Source of the DNA: Iodidimonas sp. SYSU 1G8
GTDB lineage: Bacteria > Pseudomonadota > Alphaproteobacteria > SMXS01
Reading direction: 5' to 3'
Length of the DNA stretch: 64,000 bases
NCBI RefSeq assembly: GCF_039655775.1
Contig: NZ_JBBYXJ010000002.1
Coordinates: forward strand, 1,302,001 to 1,366,000
In this document: positions 27,368 through 36,909 of the stretch, in pieces
Position numbering within the stretch: position 1 is the stretch's first letter
Layout: every line of letters starts with the position of its first letter
Position numbers and translations under genes: made by a program
Notes under the pieces: generated by a model
Told to the model about the DNA's origin: nothing
The model's input: the letters and a program-made list of their open reading frames with translations, nothing else
Databases searched by the model: none

Positions 27368-28972
27368 GTGGGAACCAACGACCCTCGCGTCAGCAGCTTC
27401 GGCTTGGACAAACACGGCATCAGGCCGCAGCGCCCGGTCCACTGGAACCTGGGATCGGCGACCCTCTACGAAGAGGCCGTCCGCCGCGGTGAAGGCAAGG
27501 TGTCGGCCGGCGGCGCTTTCGTCGTCGAGACCGGCCAGCACACCGGCCGTTCCGCCAAGGACAAGTACATCGTCCGCGAGCCCGGCTCGGAAGAGCATAT
27601 CTGGTGGGCGAACAACACCGAGATGAGCCCGGCCCAGTTCGCCCAGCTCGAGCAGGAAATCACCGACTATCTCGGCGGCCGTGAACTGTTCGTCGCCGAC
27701 CTCTATGCCGGCGCCGATCCCGACTACCGCCTGAACGTGCGTGTGGTCAACGAGCATGCCTGGCACAATCTGTTCCTGCGCCACCTGCTGATCGAGCCGA
27801 AGATCGAGGAATTGCCTGCCTTCGCGCCCGGCTTCACCATCCTGCACGCGCCGAACTTCCTGGCGGATCCCGCCCGTCACGGCGTGCGGTCTGAAACGGT
27901 GATCGCGCTCGATTTCACGCGCGGCGTGGTGCTGATCTGCGGCACTTCCTATGCCGGCGAGATGAAGAAGTCGGTGTTCTCGATCCTCAACTACATCCTG
28001 CCCGGCAAGGACGTCATGTCCATGCATTGCTCTGCCAATGTGGGCGAAGCGGGCGACGCGGCGATCTTCTTCGGCCTGTCCGGCACCGGCAAGACGACCC
28101 TGTCGGCCGATCCCAAGCGCACGCTGATCGGCGATGACGAACATGGCTGGAGCAACACGTCGCTGTTCAATATCGAGGGCGGCTGCTACGCCAAGATGAT
28201 CCGCCTGTCGGCCGAAGCGGAACCAGAAATCTACGCGACCACCAAGCGCTTCGGCACGGTGCTGGAGAATGTGGTCATGCACCCGGTCACGCGCGAGCTG
28301 GACCTGGACGATGACAGCCTGGCCGAAAACAGCCGGGGCGCGTATCCGCTGTCGTTCATTCCCAACGCCTCGGACACTGGCGTCGCCGGACATCCGAAGA
28401 ATATCATCATGCTGACCTGCGACGCGTTCGGCGTCATGCCGCCGATCGCCAAGCTGTCGCCGGAACAGGCCATGTACCACTTCCTGTCCGGTTACACCGC
28501 CAAGGTCGCCGGCACGGAAAAGGGTCTGGGCAACGAGCCGCAGGCGACCTTCTCCACCTGTTTCGGCGCGCCGTTCATGCCGCGTCACCCGTCGGTCTAC
28601 GGCAATTTGCTGAAGGAAAAGATCGCCAATCACGAGGTCGATTGCTGGCTGGTGAACACGGGCTGGACCGGCGGCGAGTTCGGCACCGGCCGCCGCATGC
28701 CGATCAAGGTCACCCGCGCCCTGCTGAACGCCGCGCTCGATGGCTCGCTCGCCAACGCGCCGACCGTGATCGACCCCAATTTCGGTTTCGAAGTGCCGAC
28801 CGCCTGCGACGGCGTGCCGGCGGAGATCCTCAACCCGCGCGAGACCTGGGCCGACAAGGCGGCATACGACGCCAAGGCGCGTCACCTGGTCGACCTGTTC
28901 ATCAAGAACTTCGCCAAGTTCGAGGACTACGTCGACGAGAAGATTCGCGCGGCGGCGCCCAAGGCGGCCTGA
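27368..28972 (+). CDS. pckA: Phosphoenolpyruvate carboxykinase (ATP)
   Basis: Gluconeogenic enzyme converting oxaloacetate and ATP to phosphoenolpyruvate and CO2; about 534 residues. The kinase P-loop is [13 protein letters not shown], with PEPCK signatures [10 protein letters not shown] and LNTGWTGG-like [12 protein letters not shown] prefer the GTG at 27368, which has GGGAG eight bases upstream and matches rhizobial lengths; an ATG nine codons earlier (27341) has no ribosome-binding site and remains possible. It lies beside chvI/chvG, a conserved alphaproteobacterial neighbourhood, and is followed by a strong terminator. Confidence 0.96.
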   Translation: MGTNDPRVSSFGLDKHGIRPQRPVHWNLGSATLYEEAVRRGEGKVSAGGAFVVETGQHTGRSAKDKYIVREPGSEEHIWWANNTEMSPAQFAQLEQEITDYLGGRELFVADLYAGADPDYRLNVRVVNEHAWHNLFLRHLLIEPKIEELPAFAPGFTILHAPNFLADPARHGVRSETVIALDFTRGVVLICGTSYAGEMKKSVFSILNYILPGKDVMSMHCSANVGEAGDAAIFFGLSGTGKTTLSADPKRTLIGDDEHGWSNTSLFNIEGGCYAKMIRLSAEAEPEIYATTKRFGTVLENVVMHPVTRELDLDDDSLAENSRGAYPLSFIPNASDTGVAGHPKNIIMLTCDAFGVMPPIAKLSPEQAMYHFLSGYTAKVAGTEKGLGNEPQATFSTCFGAPFMPRHPSVYGNLLKEKIANHEVDCWLVNTGWTGGEFGTGRRMPIKVTRALLNAALDGSLANAPTVIDPNFGFEVPTACDGVPAEILNPRETWADKAAYDAKARHLVDLFIKNFAKFEDYVDEKIRAAAPKAA

Positions 28973-28999
28973 TCAGTCGAAATCACCGTGTTATGTGGA

Positions 29000-29028
29000 A
29001 CGGCGGGCATGGCCCGCCGTTTCTTTTT
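29000..29028 (+). terminator. Rho-independent terminator after pckA
   Basis: ACGGCGGGC and GCCCGCCGT form a nine-base-pair stem with a three-base loop, followed by TTCTTTTT, about 30 bp after the pckA stop. Confidence 0.9.
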
Positions 29029-29062
29029 GGCGCGGGGTCGCCGGAACCCTATAACTGAAGTC

Positions 29063-30517
29063 ATGAGGCTAGGACTGCACCGCAGAACACTGCTGAAGCT
29101 TGCCGCCGCCGCTCCCGCGTTCGGGATGCTGCCGCAATGGGCGCGCGCCGACGGGTTCGAGCCGCCGATGACCTTCGCGCCCGACCGCTTGCTGCCGCCG
29201 GAGCTGGTGAAGGGGACCGATTTCGAGGTGGTCGGCGAGGTCACCGCGCAAGGCTTCACCAACCGCTACGTGCTGTCGACCACCTATGCCGCCTACGATG
29301 TGCTGACCCGTGACCTGCTGGAGAAGTACATCGCGGAAACCCGGGCCATCAATGAGCTGAAGAAGATCAAGAGCACCAAGGCCTTCGCCTCGGGCTTTGC
29401 TTCGGCGCTCAAGAGTCCCTACAAGGGCGTCAAGGCGCTGGTCACCGAACCGATCAGCACCATCAAGGGCGTTCCCACCGCCTTGTGGAAGTTCGGCAAG
29501 CGGGTCGGCGAGATGGCCTCCGGCAGCCGGGGCGAGAAGGAAGACAGTTATCCGGCCGAGCTGCTGGGTTTCTCCACCCTCAAGCGCAAGATCGCCTACA
29601 AGCTGGGCGTCGACGTCTATAGCGCGAACGTGACGCTGCAGAAGGAGATCAACGATGTCTCCTATGCCGGTTTCGCTGGCGGTCTCGCCTTCAAGGGCGC
29701 CATGATGCCGGTTTCGCTGCCGGCGGCGGCGGGCAAGGCGCTCAGCGCGATCCAGTACACAAGGCAGGCGAACCAGATCATGCGTGACATGACGCCTGAA
29801 GACCTGAGGATACGCAATCGCAGGGCGTTGAAGGACATGTGGGCGGAAGACGCGGAAATCGACGCCTTCATGGACAGCAACTACTTCACCCCGCGTCACG
29901 AGACGATCATCACCATGGCGCTCGAAGGGATGAACGGCGTGATGAACCGTCAAGCGGTGGTGCGGCGGGCAAGTCTCGTCGATTCCGACCTCGCGGCGCT
30001 GCTGATGCAGCGTTCGGTGGAGATGATGCGCACCTATCACGCGACGGTACATCCCGTCGCGCGGATCGAGGAGCTTGGCGGAAATCTGGCGCTCATCACC
30101 AATGATGGCGGCATTGCCATGACGATGCCGGCCGACAGGCTGCACTGGACCGAATGGTTCTCGGGTGCGGCGCGTTCGCTCGCGGAGTTTCCCGCGCCCG
30201 GCATCAAATGGCGCAGCGTCGTCGTGGCCGGGCAGATCTCCGACCGTGCGAAGGCCGAGGCGGAGCGGCTCGGTTTGCTGGTCGAAGCCAATGCGCGGGA
30301 CTATCTGCTGCCCAAGGAGGAGTGGGAGCCCGTTGAATCGCTCGAGCCCGAAGATGATGGGACGCCGGACATGACGGGGTCGCCGGCCCCGGCGGATGCT
30401 TCCGTGCCGGCCGATGTCGCGCCTGTCGATGGCGTGCCGATGACCGATCCCGCGACACCGCCGCCTGGTGAAGGTCCCGAATGGCGCGATGTGCCGTCGT
30501 CCGACAGCGTGTTGTGA
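29063..30517 (+). CDS. Hypothetical exported protein with a Tat-like signal
   Basis: A 484-residue protein I do not recognise. It opens with a twin-arginine-like signal: HRRTLLKLAAAAPAF with the arginines at 7-8 and a likely cut after ARA at 29, so it is probably exported folded. The body is mostly alpha/beta without a clear catalytic motif; a Lys/Gly-rich stretch at about 105-165 and an acidic, proline-rich tail (about 415-484) stand out. It begins 35 bp after the pckA terminator and precedes the J-domain gene by 64 bp. Cofactor-binding motifs are not visible. Confidence 0.75.
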   Translation: MRLGLHRRTLLKLAAAAPAFGMLPQWARADGFEPPMTFAPDRLLPPELVKGTDFEVVGEVTAQGFTNRYVLSTTYAAYDVLTRDLLEKYIAETRAINELKKIKSTKAFASGFASALKSPYKGVKALVTEPISTIKGVPTALWKFGKRVGEMASGSRGEKEDSYPAELLGFSTLKRKIAYKLGVDVYSANVTLQKEINDVSYAGFAGGLAFKGAMMPVSLPAAAGKALSAIQYTRQANQIMRDMTPEDLRIRNRRALKDMWAEDAEIDAFMDSNYFTPRHETIITMALEGMNGVMNRQAVVRRASLVDSDLAALLMQRSVEMMRTYHATVHPVARIEELGGNLALITNDGGIAMTMPADRLHWTEWFSGAARSLAEFPAPGIKWRSVVVAGQISDRAKAEAERLGLLVEANARDYLLPKEEWEPVESLEPEDDGTPDMTGSPAPADASVPADVAPVDGVPMTDPATPPPGEGPEWRDVPSSDSVL

Positions 30518-30581
30518 GCGGCATGCTGCCGGCCTGTCACCGCTTCGTGCTAGAACGGCCCTCCCATGAGTCGGGAAAGTC

Positions 30582-31082
30582 ATGACACGTTCGAAAAGCT
30601 GGGGATTTCCGCGCTGGGGCGGCTATGGCAATACGCGGCGGGAAACCGTGTCCGTGCGCATGTGCGACTGGCATGGCTGCGACGAGCCGGGTGATTGCCC
30701 GGCCCCGAAGTTTCGCGATTCACCGGAGCGGTTCTGGTTCTGTCAGGAACATGCCGGCGCCTACAACCGCAACTGGAATTACTTCAAGGGCCTGACCCAG
30801 GAAGAAGCCGAGCGGGTCCAGCGCGAGGAAATGAAGCGCGCCCGCGGCTACCAGGACTCGGGCGCCTGGCGCGACACATCGAGCGGCGTCACCAAGGAAG
30901 AACGCGAGCGCGACGCCGCCCTCGAGGTGCTGGGGCTCGATGGCACGGCCGATCAGGCCGAGATCAAGGCCGCGTTCCGCGACATGGCCAAGAAGCACCA
31001 CCCCGACGCCAATCAGGGCGACGCTAAAGCCGCGGAACGGTTCAAGAGCATCATGGCGGCTTACGAGTTGCTGCGAGAGTAG
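30582..31082 (+). CDS. J-domain protein with N-terminal zinc-binding-like cluster
   Basis: A 166-residue DnaJ-class co-chaperone-like protein. The J domain is at the C terminus (about 111-166) with the DnaK-stimulating HPD at 140-142 in KKHHPDANQGD. The N-terminal third has Cys28, Cys33, Cys39, Cys54 and His57 in an arrangement that could bind zinc, plus an aromatic run WNYFKG. J-at-the-end proteins of this type recur in alphaproteobacteria but their clients are unknown. No DnaK gene is near. Confidence 0.85.
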   Translation: MTRSKSWGFPRWGGYGNTRRETVSVRMCDWHGCDEPGDCPAPKFRDSPERFWFCQEHAGAYNRNWNYFKGLTQEEAERVQREEMKRARGYQDSGAWRDTSSGVTKEERERDAALEVLGLDGTADQAEIKAAFRDMAKKHHPDANQGDAKAAERFKSIMAAYELLRE

Positions 31083-31194
31083 CGGCCGCTCGGCGTCGAG
31101 CGCTTTCTATCCCTTCCCAGATATTCGGGTTTCCGTTCGGTCGGCGCAGCCGAACCGCCATTGCGTGGCGCCCATTTTTTCTCGGGCCTCATTG

Positions 31195-31222
31195 TTGACA
31201 GCGAGGAACAAGCCTTTTAGAA
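31195..31222 (+). promoter_or_regulatory. Sigma70-type promoter of the iron-uptake genes
   Basis: TTGACA at 31195-31200 and TTAGAA at 31217-31222 are separated by 16 bases, upstream of the TonB-dependent receptor. A Fur-like box follows within ten bases of the -10 element. Confidence 0.6.
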
Positions 31223-31229
31223 CCCGTAT

Positions 31230-31244
31230 TGCAACTAATTATCA
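31230..31244 (+). promoter_or_regulatory. Fur-like box
   Basis: TGCAACTAATTATCA fits a 7-1-7 Fur site: the right half is the exact ATTATCA half-site and the left half matches four of seven positions. It sits where transcription of the receptor would begin, as expected for iron-dependent repression. Confidence 0.5.
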
Positions 31245-31266
31245 AGAACATTTATGGGAGGGGCTG

Positions 31267-33480
31267 ATGCCGCTATCGGCACGAAACATTACCGTTCTGG
31301 CCTGCATGCCCTTGGCAGGTTTCTTCGGCGAAGCCGGGGCAGTGGAACGAGACGTGGAAACAATCGTGGTAACGGGCACCGACCAGAGCCGTTATCGGGT
31401 GGGCGAAAAGGCATCCTTGACAGGCTTTCCGCTCGACTATCTGGAGTTGCCCCGCGTCGTGGACGTCATTCCGGAACAGATTCTGCTCGACCAGAAGGTG
31501 ACGGAACTGGAGGAAGCGCTGCGCAACGTTCCCGGCATCAGCTATTCCGACGGGTTCGGGGGCAGCAACAACGACTTTCTCCTCCGGGGTTTCCGTCGCA
31601 ACACCGTCTACCGTGACGGATTGCGCGTGGCGTCGAACTTTCGGGTCAACACGACCAATCTGGAAAGCGTGCGCGTCATCAAGGGACCGGCGTCGATCAC
31701 CTATGGTCAGGTGGAGCCGGGCGGCCTCGTCGACATCGTTACCAAGAAGCCGCTCGATGAACGGCGCATCTATGGCGAGGCCCGCGGCGGATCGTTCAAC
31801 GACTATCTCTTTCTGATCGACTGGTCTCAGCCGATAGGAGACCGCGCGGCGGTCCGGCTCAACGTATCCACTCAGGATTCGGATTCCTTCCGGGAGTTCT
31901 TCGATATCAGCCGCGATGCGATCGCCCTTTCGGGCGTTTACCATCTCTCCGACAACACCCGGATCGACGTCTCCTACGAGTACCGCGACGAGTTCCGCTC
32001 TTTCGACCGGGGCACCATCACAATCCCGACGCCGGAGGGGCGGGCGATCGTGAACCGGGTGCTGGACATCCCGATCGAGCGGCGCTTCGGCGAAGCCTAC
32101 GAGGAGATCGATACAGAAATGCACTTCGCCACCGTCGCGATCAGCCACGACATGGGCGATGGCTGGAACGCCAGCTTCATGGGCGCCTGGGAGAAGTCGC
32201 ATTCGGACGATTTCCAGGCGCGGCCGCGCGCCGTCCGGATCTATGACGAGGATGCGCCGATCGAGAATGGCTTCTTCACCGGTCCCGCAACGCCCAAGGC
32301 GGTTTTCGATGACCCTTCCGATCAGGTCTATATGGTGCGCGGCTCGGACGGCAGCCGCGACCGAAACATCGAGGCCTATTACGTGCAGGGCAAGGTGACC
32401 GGCGACTTCCAGACTGGCGCGATCCGCCACCGTGTCGCCGTTGGCGGTGACTTCCGGACCACCGACGAAAGCCGTTACTTCGTCACCTTCCCCGATACCA
32501 ACGGTATCCCCGTGGAAGAGGGCGGTCGCGGTCCGCTCTTCGATGTGCAAAATCCCGTCTACGGGGTACTGCCCGACGAACTGCCCACGACTGGCTTTCC
32601 CCTCCTCACCGCGCAGGCAACCGACTACGGCTTCTTCGTGAACGACTACGTCAATCTGACGGACCGTGTCGGCGTTTTGCTGGGCGGCCGCATGGATTTC
32701 TCCGATCCGGACGGCAGTGGCCCGGCGGAAACCGTGAACGCCTTTTCTCCTCAGGCGGCCGTCAACTACCGCGTGCTCGATACCTTGTCCTTGTTCATGA
32801 GCTATTCCGAGGCGTTCGAGCCGAATACCACCTTCGCTATCGATCCGGATGGAAGCACTTCCGAGACCGAGCTGTTCGACCCCGAGGACTCGCGGCAGTA
32901 CGAGTTTGGCGTCAAGGCGCAGTTGTTCGACCGGCGGCTGAGCGCCGATGCGACGGTCTACAAGATCAAGAAGTCGAATGTGGTCACCGTCGTTGATGGC
33001 ATCCCCCAACTCGTCGAGGGACAACAGGCCCAGGGCCTTGAGATATCCCTGCGCGGACAGCCTGTGCCGGGCATGAACATCCTCGCCGGCTACGCCTACA
33101 CCGACGCCGAGATACTCACAGGCGCAGAGGCGGGCAATCGCCCGACGAACGTCGCGAAGCACACTTTCAACGTCTGGGGGAGCTACGAGGTCCAGGCGGG
33201 CCCGTTGCGGGGGCTTGGCGCCGGCGCGGGCGTCTTCCACCTTGCCGATCGCTTCGGCGACAACGCCAATTCCTGGAAGCTGGGGAGCTACACCCTCGTG
33301 GACCTGTCTCTCTGGTATACGCTTCCGGCGCGCGTGTTCGGCGCGCCAGGCGGTGTGCGTCTGCAGGTTTCGGTGAAGAACCTTCTCGACACGGAGTATT
33401 ACCCGGCGAGCGGTGGTGACCTGCGGGTTTCTATCGGTGCGCCGCGCACGGTGCTCGGTTCCATATCGGCGACCTTCTAG
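31267..33480 (+). CDS. TonB-dependent siderophore receptor
   Basis: Outer-membrane TonB-gated receptor of 737 residues for a ferric siderophore. After a short export signal come a TonB-box-like ETIVVTGT, the plug domain (VPGISYSDGFGG, FLLRGFRRN, VIKGPASITYGQVEPGG) and a 22-strand barrel ending in the aromatic phenylalanine ISATF. The plug resembles the FhuA/FpvA-type siderophore group; ligand unknown. The ATG has GGGAGGGG just before it. It is followed after 9 bp by a PepSY membrane protein, and a Fur-like box lies upstream. Confidence 0.93.
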   Translation: MPLSARNITVLACMPLAGFFGEAGAVERDVETIVVTGTDQSRYRVGEKASLTGFPLDYLELPRVVDVIPEQILLDQKVTELEEALRNVPGISYSDGFGGSNNDFLLRGFRRNTVYRDGLRVASNFRVNTTNLESVRVIKGPASITYGQVEPGGLVDIVTKKPLDERRIYGEARGGSFNDYLFLIDWSQPIGDRAAVRLNVSTQDSDSFREFFDISRDAIALSGVYHLSDNTRIDVSYEYRDEFRSFDRGTITIPTPEGRAIVNRVLDIPIERRFGEAYEEIDTEMHFATVAISHDMGDGWNASFMGAWEKSHSDDFQARPRAVRIYDEDAPIENGFFTGPATPKAVFDDPSDQVYMVRGSDGSRDRNIEAYYVQGKVTGDFQTGAIRHRVAVGGDFRTTDESRYFVTFPDTNGIPVEEGGRGPLFDVQNPVYGVLPDELPTTGFPLLTAQATDYGFFVNDYVNLTDRVGVLLGGRMDFSDPDGSGPAETVNAFSPQAAVNYRVLDTLSLFMSYSEAFEPNTTFAIDPDGSTSETELFDPEDSRQYEFGVKAQLFDRRLSADATVYKIKKSNVVTVVDGIPQLVEGQQAQGLEISLRGQPVPGMNILAGYAYTDAEILTGAEAGNRPTNVAKHTFNVWGSYEVQAGPLRGLGAGAGVFHLADRFGDNANSWKLGSYTLVDLSLWYTLPARVFGAPGGVRLQVSVKNLLDTEYYPASGGDLRVSIGAPRTVLGSISATF

Positions 33481-33489
33481 GGAGGCGAC

Positions 33490-34866
33490 ATGTCTACCGA
33501 AGCGTTGGCGAATGGAAACGGCGAAGGTGCGAAGGGCAGACGTCGCTGGTTCAACTGGCATAGCTGGACCGGCATCGTCGGGGGGCTGCTGCTGTTTATC
33601 ATCTGCTGGAGTGGTTCCTTCGCCACCATCTCGTCCGAACTCGACTGGGCGGTAAACCCGGCCCTGCGGGTCCAGCCGTCCGGGCAGCCGGCGGATATGA
33701 CAGCTATCCATGATTCAGTGGCGATGGCCATGCCGGATACAGAAATCCGGGAAGTGTCGAAGCCTCTGTACGCCAACTTCGCCGCGGACGTGATTGTATC
33801 GACCCGCGAGGGCGAACGTCGGCACGTCTACGTCGATCCGTACACGCTCGAGGTGACAGGCAGCGCATCCTATTTCACGCTGCAACGCTTCTTTCGCGAT
33901 TTCCACATGAGTTTCTATGGTCTTCTGGGCGTCGGCAAATACGCCGTGACGATCATGGCGGTGCCGCTGCTGGTGTCGTTGGTCAGCAGTCTCGTCTTCT
34001 ACAAGCGATGGTGGCGCCGCTTCTTTGACCTGAAAACCGGCAAGGGGGGCCGGGCCCTTTGGAGCAGCCTGCACAAGACGTTAGGCCTCTGGGCGATCTG
34101 GTTTTTCGTCATTATCGTAGTGACCAGCCTCTGGTACCTGTTCGAGGCGTCCAGGGCGGACTTCATCGACCAGAAGTTCTCCTATGTGGACGTTGCCGCG
34201 AGCGCCGTGCACCCATTGCCGAACCTGGAAGGCGAAAGTGGCGGAACGCTCGGATTTGCGGAACTGCTGGCCCGGGCCCGACAGGTCCGGCCCGATCTGG
34301 ATATCACTCACGTCTCCCTCGATCGAAGCGGCTACTTCTATGTCATCGGGCAGGCAGACGACATGCTGGTCAGGGACAGGGCGAACAAACTCTTCCTGGA
34401 CCCACGCGATGGTTCGGTGGCTTATTCGCAGTCGGCGGAGGACCTTAGCGCCTACTGGCGCTGGTCAGAAATGGCGGACCCGCTGCATTTCGGGACTTTC
34501 GGCGGCCTTGCCACCAAGCTTGTCTGGTTCCTCTTTGGTCTGATCATGTCCGCGCTGGCGGCGACCGGAGCATGGCTGCATCTCAAGCGGCTGCACCGAG
34601 ACGCGGGCCGGACCTACTGGACCGGCGCGACTGGGGCAGCCGCCGTCTCGACCGCCGTCCTTGCGTATTGCACGGTATCGGCCGTGCAATACGCGGTGGA
34701 AAGCAGTGGCGGCGAAGGTCTGCCCTTTACCGGCGTCGGTGTGCCGCCGGGGGTGGCGCTGGTCGCCGCGCTCTGGAGCATCGCGACCCTGGGCGTCGCC
34801 ATCCTGTGGCTGTGGTCCCTCCGCCGTGTATCGAAGCAGAACGTCATTCCCGCGCGGCCTGCCTGA
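33490..34866 (+). CDS. PepSY-associated membrane protein (siderophore-iron reductase type)
   Basis: A 458-residue inner-membrane protein with a PepSY-associated TM architecture: membrane helices at about 24-46, 150-172, 205-227, 345-367 and a terminal pair around 380-445, with PepSY-like periplasmic regions between. Conserved histidines flank the helices (NWHSWTGI, FHMSFYG, SLHKTLGLWA, DPLHFGTFGG), consistent with heme b binding and a role in reducing ferric siderophores in the periplasm. It is co-transcribed with the receptor (9-bp gap, GGAGG ribosome-binding site). Confidence 0.88.
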   Translation: MSTEALANGNGEGAKGRRRWFNWHSWTGIVGGLLLFIICWSGSFATISSELDWAVNPALRVQPSGQPADMTAIHDSVAMAMPDTEIREVSKPLYANFAADVIVSTREGERRHVYVDPYTLEVTGSASYFTLQRFFRDFHMSFYGLLGVGKYAVTIMAVPLLVSLVSSLVFYKRWWRRFFDLKTGKGGRALWSSLHKTLGLWAIWFFVIIVVTSLWYLFEASRADFIDQKFSYVDVAASAVHPLPNLEGESGGTLGFAELLARARQVRPDLDITHVSLDRSGYFYVIGQADDMLVRDRANKLFLDPRDGSVAYSQSAEDLSAYWRWSEMADPLHFGTFGGLATKLVWFLFGLIMSALAATGAWLHLKRLHRDAGRTYWTGATGAAAVSTAVLAYCTVSAVQYAVESSGGEGLPFTGVGVPPGVALVAALWSIATLGVAILWLWSLRRVSKQNVIPARPA

Positions 34867-34897
34867 CGTTTGTTGCCGTCGAGAACGGGCCGCGACG

Positions 34898-35911
34898 TCA
34901 GTTTGGCTCGTGGCCGACCTTCACGATCAGTTTGCCGAAATTCTCGCCGTGGAACAGGCCAACCAGGGCCTTGGGCATGTTCTCGATGCCCTCGACCACG
35001 GTTTCCCGGTACTTGATCTTCCCCTCGGCCAGCCAGCCGGCCATGTCGGCGGCGAATTGCGGCATCATGTCGAAATGGTCAGAGACGATGAAGCCCTGCA
35101 TGCGGACCTTGTGGTTGACGATGCGGAAGATGTTCTTCAGGCCGGGGCCGGGCGTGCTGTATTCGGAGATCGTCCCGCACATGATGATGCGGCCGTGGTG
35201 ATTGATATGATCGAGCACGGCCTGCAAGGTCGCGCCGCCCACATTCTCGAAATCGATGTCGATGCCCTCGGGACAATGCTCGGCGATGGCCGCGTCCATG
35301 GAGGCGACCGTCCGATGGTTGAACGCGGCGTCGAGGCCCAGTTCATCCTTCAGCCAGGCGACCTTGTCATCGGTGCCGGCCGAGCCGACCACGCGGCAGC
35401 CCATGATCTTGCCCATCTGGGCGGCGATGGAGCCGACCGCGCCCGAGGCGGCGGAAACGTAAAGGGTCTCGCCGGCCCTGGGCTCGCCGATCAGTTTCAT
35501 GCCCACATAGGCGGTCAGCGAGGCGCCGCCCAATACGCCAAGATAGTCCTTCCATGGCGCGATGCCCGGCGCGATCTTGCGCATGAAGCCGCCCGGCTCG
35601 GCGGCCTGATATTCGGCCCACTGCACCATGCCCATGACCACGTCGCCGGGCGCGTAATCGGGATGGCGCGATTCGACCACCACGCCCATGCCGCCGCCGT
35701 CCATGATCTGCCCGATCTCGAAGGCGGGGACGTAGCTGTCCATTTCCGTCATACGGGGGCGCATGTAGGGATCGAGCGAGTGATAGAAGTTCCGCAGCAG
35801 GATCTGGCCTTCGCCGATGGTCGGCATGGCCGCTTTTTCCATGGCGAAGCTGGATTCGTCCACGAAGCCTTCGGGCCGCTTGATGAAGCGGATCACGGTG
35901 TTCTCGGTCAT
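34898..35911 (-). CDS. NADP-dependent MDR-family oxidoreductase (CurA-like)
   Basis: A 337-residue medium-chain reductase of the zinc-free quinone oxidoreductase/leukotriene B4 dehydrogenase type, reducing alpha,beta-unsaturated carbonyls with NADPH. Features are LDPYMRPRM, the dinucleotide-binding ASGAVGSIAAQMGK loop and GCRVVGSAGTDDK for NADP phosphate. No zinc-ligand cysteines are seen. It converges on the PepSY gene and stands alone. Confidence 0.88.
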   Translation of the reverse strand: MTENTVIRFIKRPEGFVDESSFAMEKAAMPTIGEGQILLRNFYHSLDPYMRPRMTEMDSYVPAFEIGQIMDGGGMGVVVESRHPDYAPGDVVMGMVQWAEYQAAEPGGFMRKIAPGIAPWKDYLGVLGGASLTAYVGMKLIGEPRAGETLYVSAASGAVGSIAAQMGKIMGCRVVGSAGTDDKVAWLKDELGLDAAFNHRTVASMDAAIAEHCPEGIDIDFENVGGATLQAVLDHINHHGRIIMCGTISEYSTPGPGLKNIFRIVNHKVRMQGFIVSDHFDMMPQFAADMAGWLAEGKIKYRETVVEGIENMPKALVGLFHGENFGKLIVKVGHEPN

Positions 35912-36008
35912 GCGACATCCCCGTTCAGTTGTTCTGAATCATCGATGGGAATTTTTAGCCGAACGCCGCGCCCCGCGATAGCGCCGCAAGCGCTGAATGC
36001 AGGGATTG

Positions 36009-36440
36009 TTACGTGAGCAGGAAATTCACGTTCGCGGCGGCGATGGGCTTGGCCGGATCGTCCTGCCAGGCTTCAACCCTCACATTGGCGACGCGGCGGC
36101 CGATGCGTGTCGCCCAGGCGCGGGCATGGGTGTCGCGGGCGGCGCCGGAGCGCATGTAGTCGATGGTGATGGTGATGGTCTTGGGCATGATCTCGGTTTC
36201 AGCCTCGTAGGCGGTCTGGAAGATCGCCGCCATTTCCAGCAGGGCCGCGATGGTGCCGCCGTGCAGCGCGGGCAGGGCGGTGTTGCCGATCAGCCGATCC
36301 GCATAGGCCATGGTGGTGATGACACGACCGTCCCTGACATCGGCCGAGATGCCGAGGAATTTCGCGTAAGGTACGGCATCCTGCAGGGCCGAGAAGTCGT
36401 TGGCGGCCTTCATGGCCTGAAAGCGGTCGTGGAAGCTCAT
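36009..36440 (-). CDS. PaaI-family hotdog thioesterase, second of a pair
   Basis: A 143-residue single-hotdog acyl-CoA thioesterase. The catalytic region is ALHGGTIAALLEMAAIFQ and the CoA-side strand ITITIDYMRSG. The ATG at 36440 shares one base with the upstream stop (TGATG), so the two thioesterases are translationally coupled and could form a heteromer. Substrate unknown; the nearby CoA-ligase and thiolase genes suggest a supply of CoA esters. Confidence 0.87.
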   Translation of the reverse strand: MSFHDRFQAMKAANDFSALQDAVPYAKFLGISADVRDGRVITTMAYADRLIGNTALPALHGGTIAALLEMAAIFQTAYEAETEIMPKTITITIDYMRSGAARDTHARAWATRIGRRVANVRVEAWQDDPAKPIAAANVNFLLT

Positions 36441-36901
36441 CACGCGTCCTTCGCCTGGGGCAGTTCGCCCTTGCCAGTGAACATGAATGTGGCCGTGGCA
36501 TTGGCGATGGGCTTGGCGCGGTCGTCGTGATAGGCGTAGCCGCGCACGAAGGCGACGCGGCGCGTGACCTTGTAGCATTCCGCGAAGGCGAACACGTCGC
36601 GCCCCGGCTCGGCGGGCCGCATGTAATCGATGCGCAAATCCAGCGTGGCGAACGCCTCGGTCTTGACCACGCGCGCCACGACCGCCGATCCGCAGACATT
36701 GTCGAGCACGGCGGAAATGGCACCGCCCGCGAGCACGCCCGTATCCGGATTCCCGATCAGCGCTTGGTTATACGGAAGGCGAATGGTCACCTGGCCGGGC
36801 GCGAAATCGACCAGCTGGACGCCGAGGGCGCCCATATGGGGAATCCGGTCCAGGAACTTCTGGCTCTGGATCATGCGGAGGAATTTATCGTCTTGGGTCA
36901 T
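36440..36901 (-). CDS. PaaI-family hotdog thioesterase, first of a pair
   Basis: A 153-residue PaaI-like thioesterase, distant paralogue of the next gene. It has the longer N-terminal helix, LAGGAISAVLDNVCGSA in the catalytic position and DLRIDYMRPAE at the CoA strand. The HGG of many PaaI proteins is AGG here, while the partner keeps HGG. It lies only 8 bp after the fused ABC permease stop on the same strand, so it could also ride on that transcript. Confidence 0.87.
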   Translation of the reverse strand: MTQDDKFLRMIQSQKFLDRIPHMGALGVQLVDFAPGQVTIRLPYNQALIGNPDTGVLAGGAISAVLDNVCGSAVVARVVKTEAFATLDLRIDYMRPAEPGRDVFAFAECYKVTRRVAFVRGYAYHDDRAKPIANATATFMFTGKGELPQAKDA

Positions 36902-36909
36902 GGGCGGGA

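Noticed and set aside
31273-33711. Minus-strand open frame of about 800 codons opposite the TonB-dependent receptor
   Set aside because: The plus strand encodes a complete plug and barrel with a terminal phenylalanine and a proper promoter; the mirror frame has no family-like sequence.
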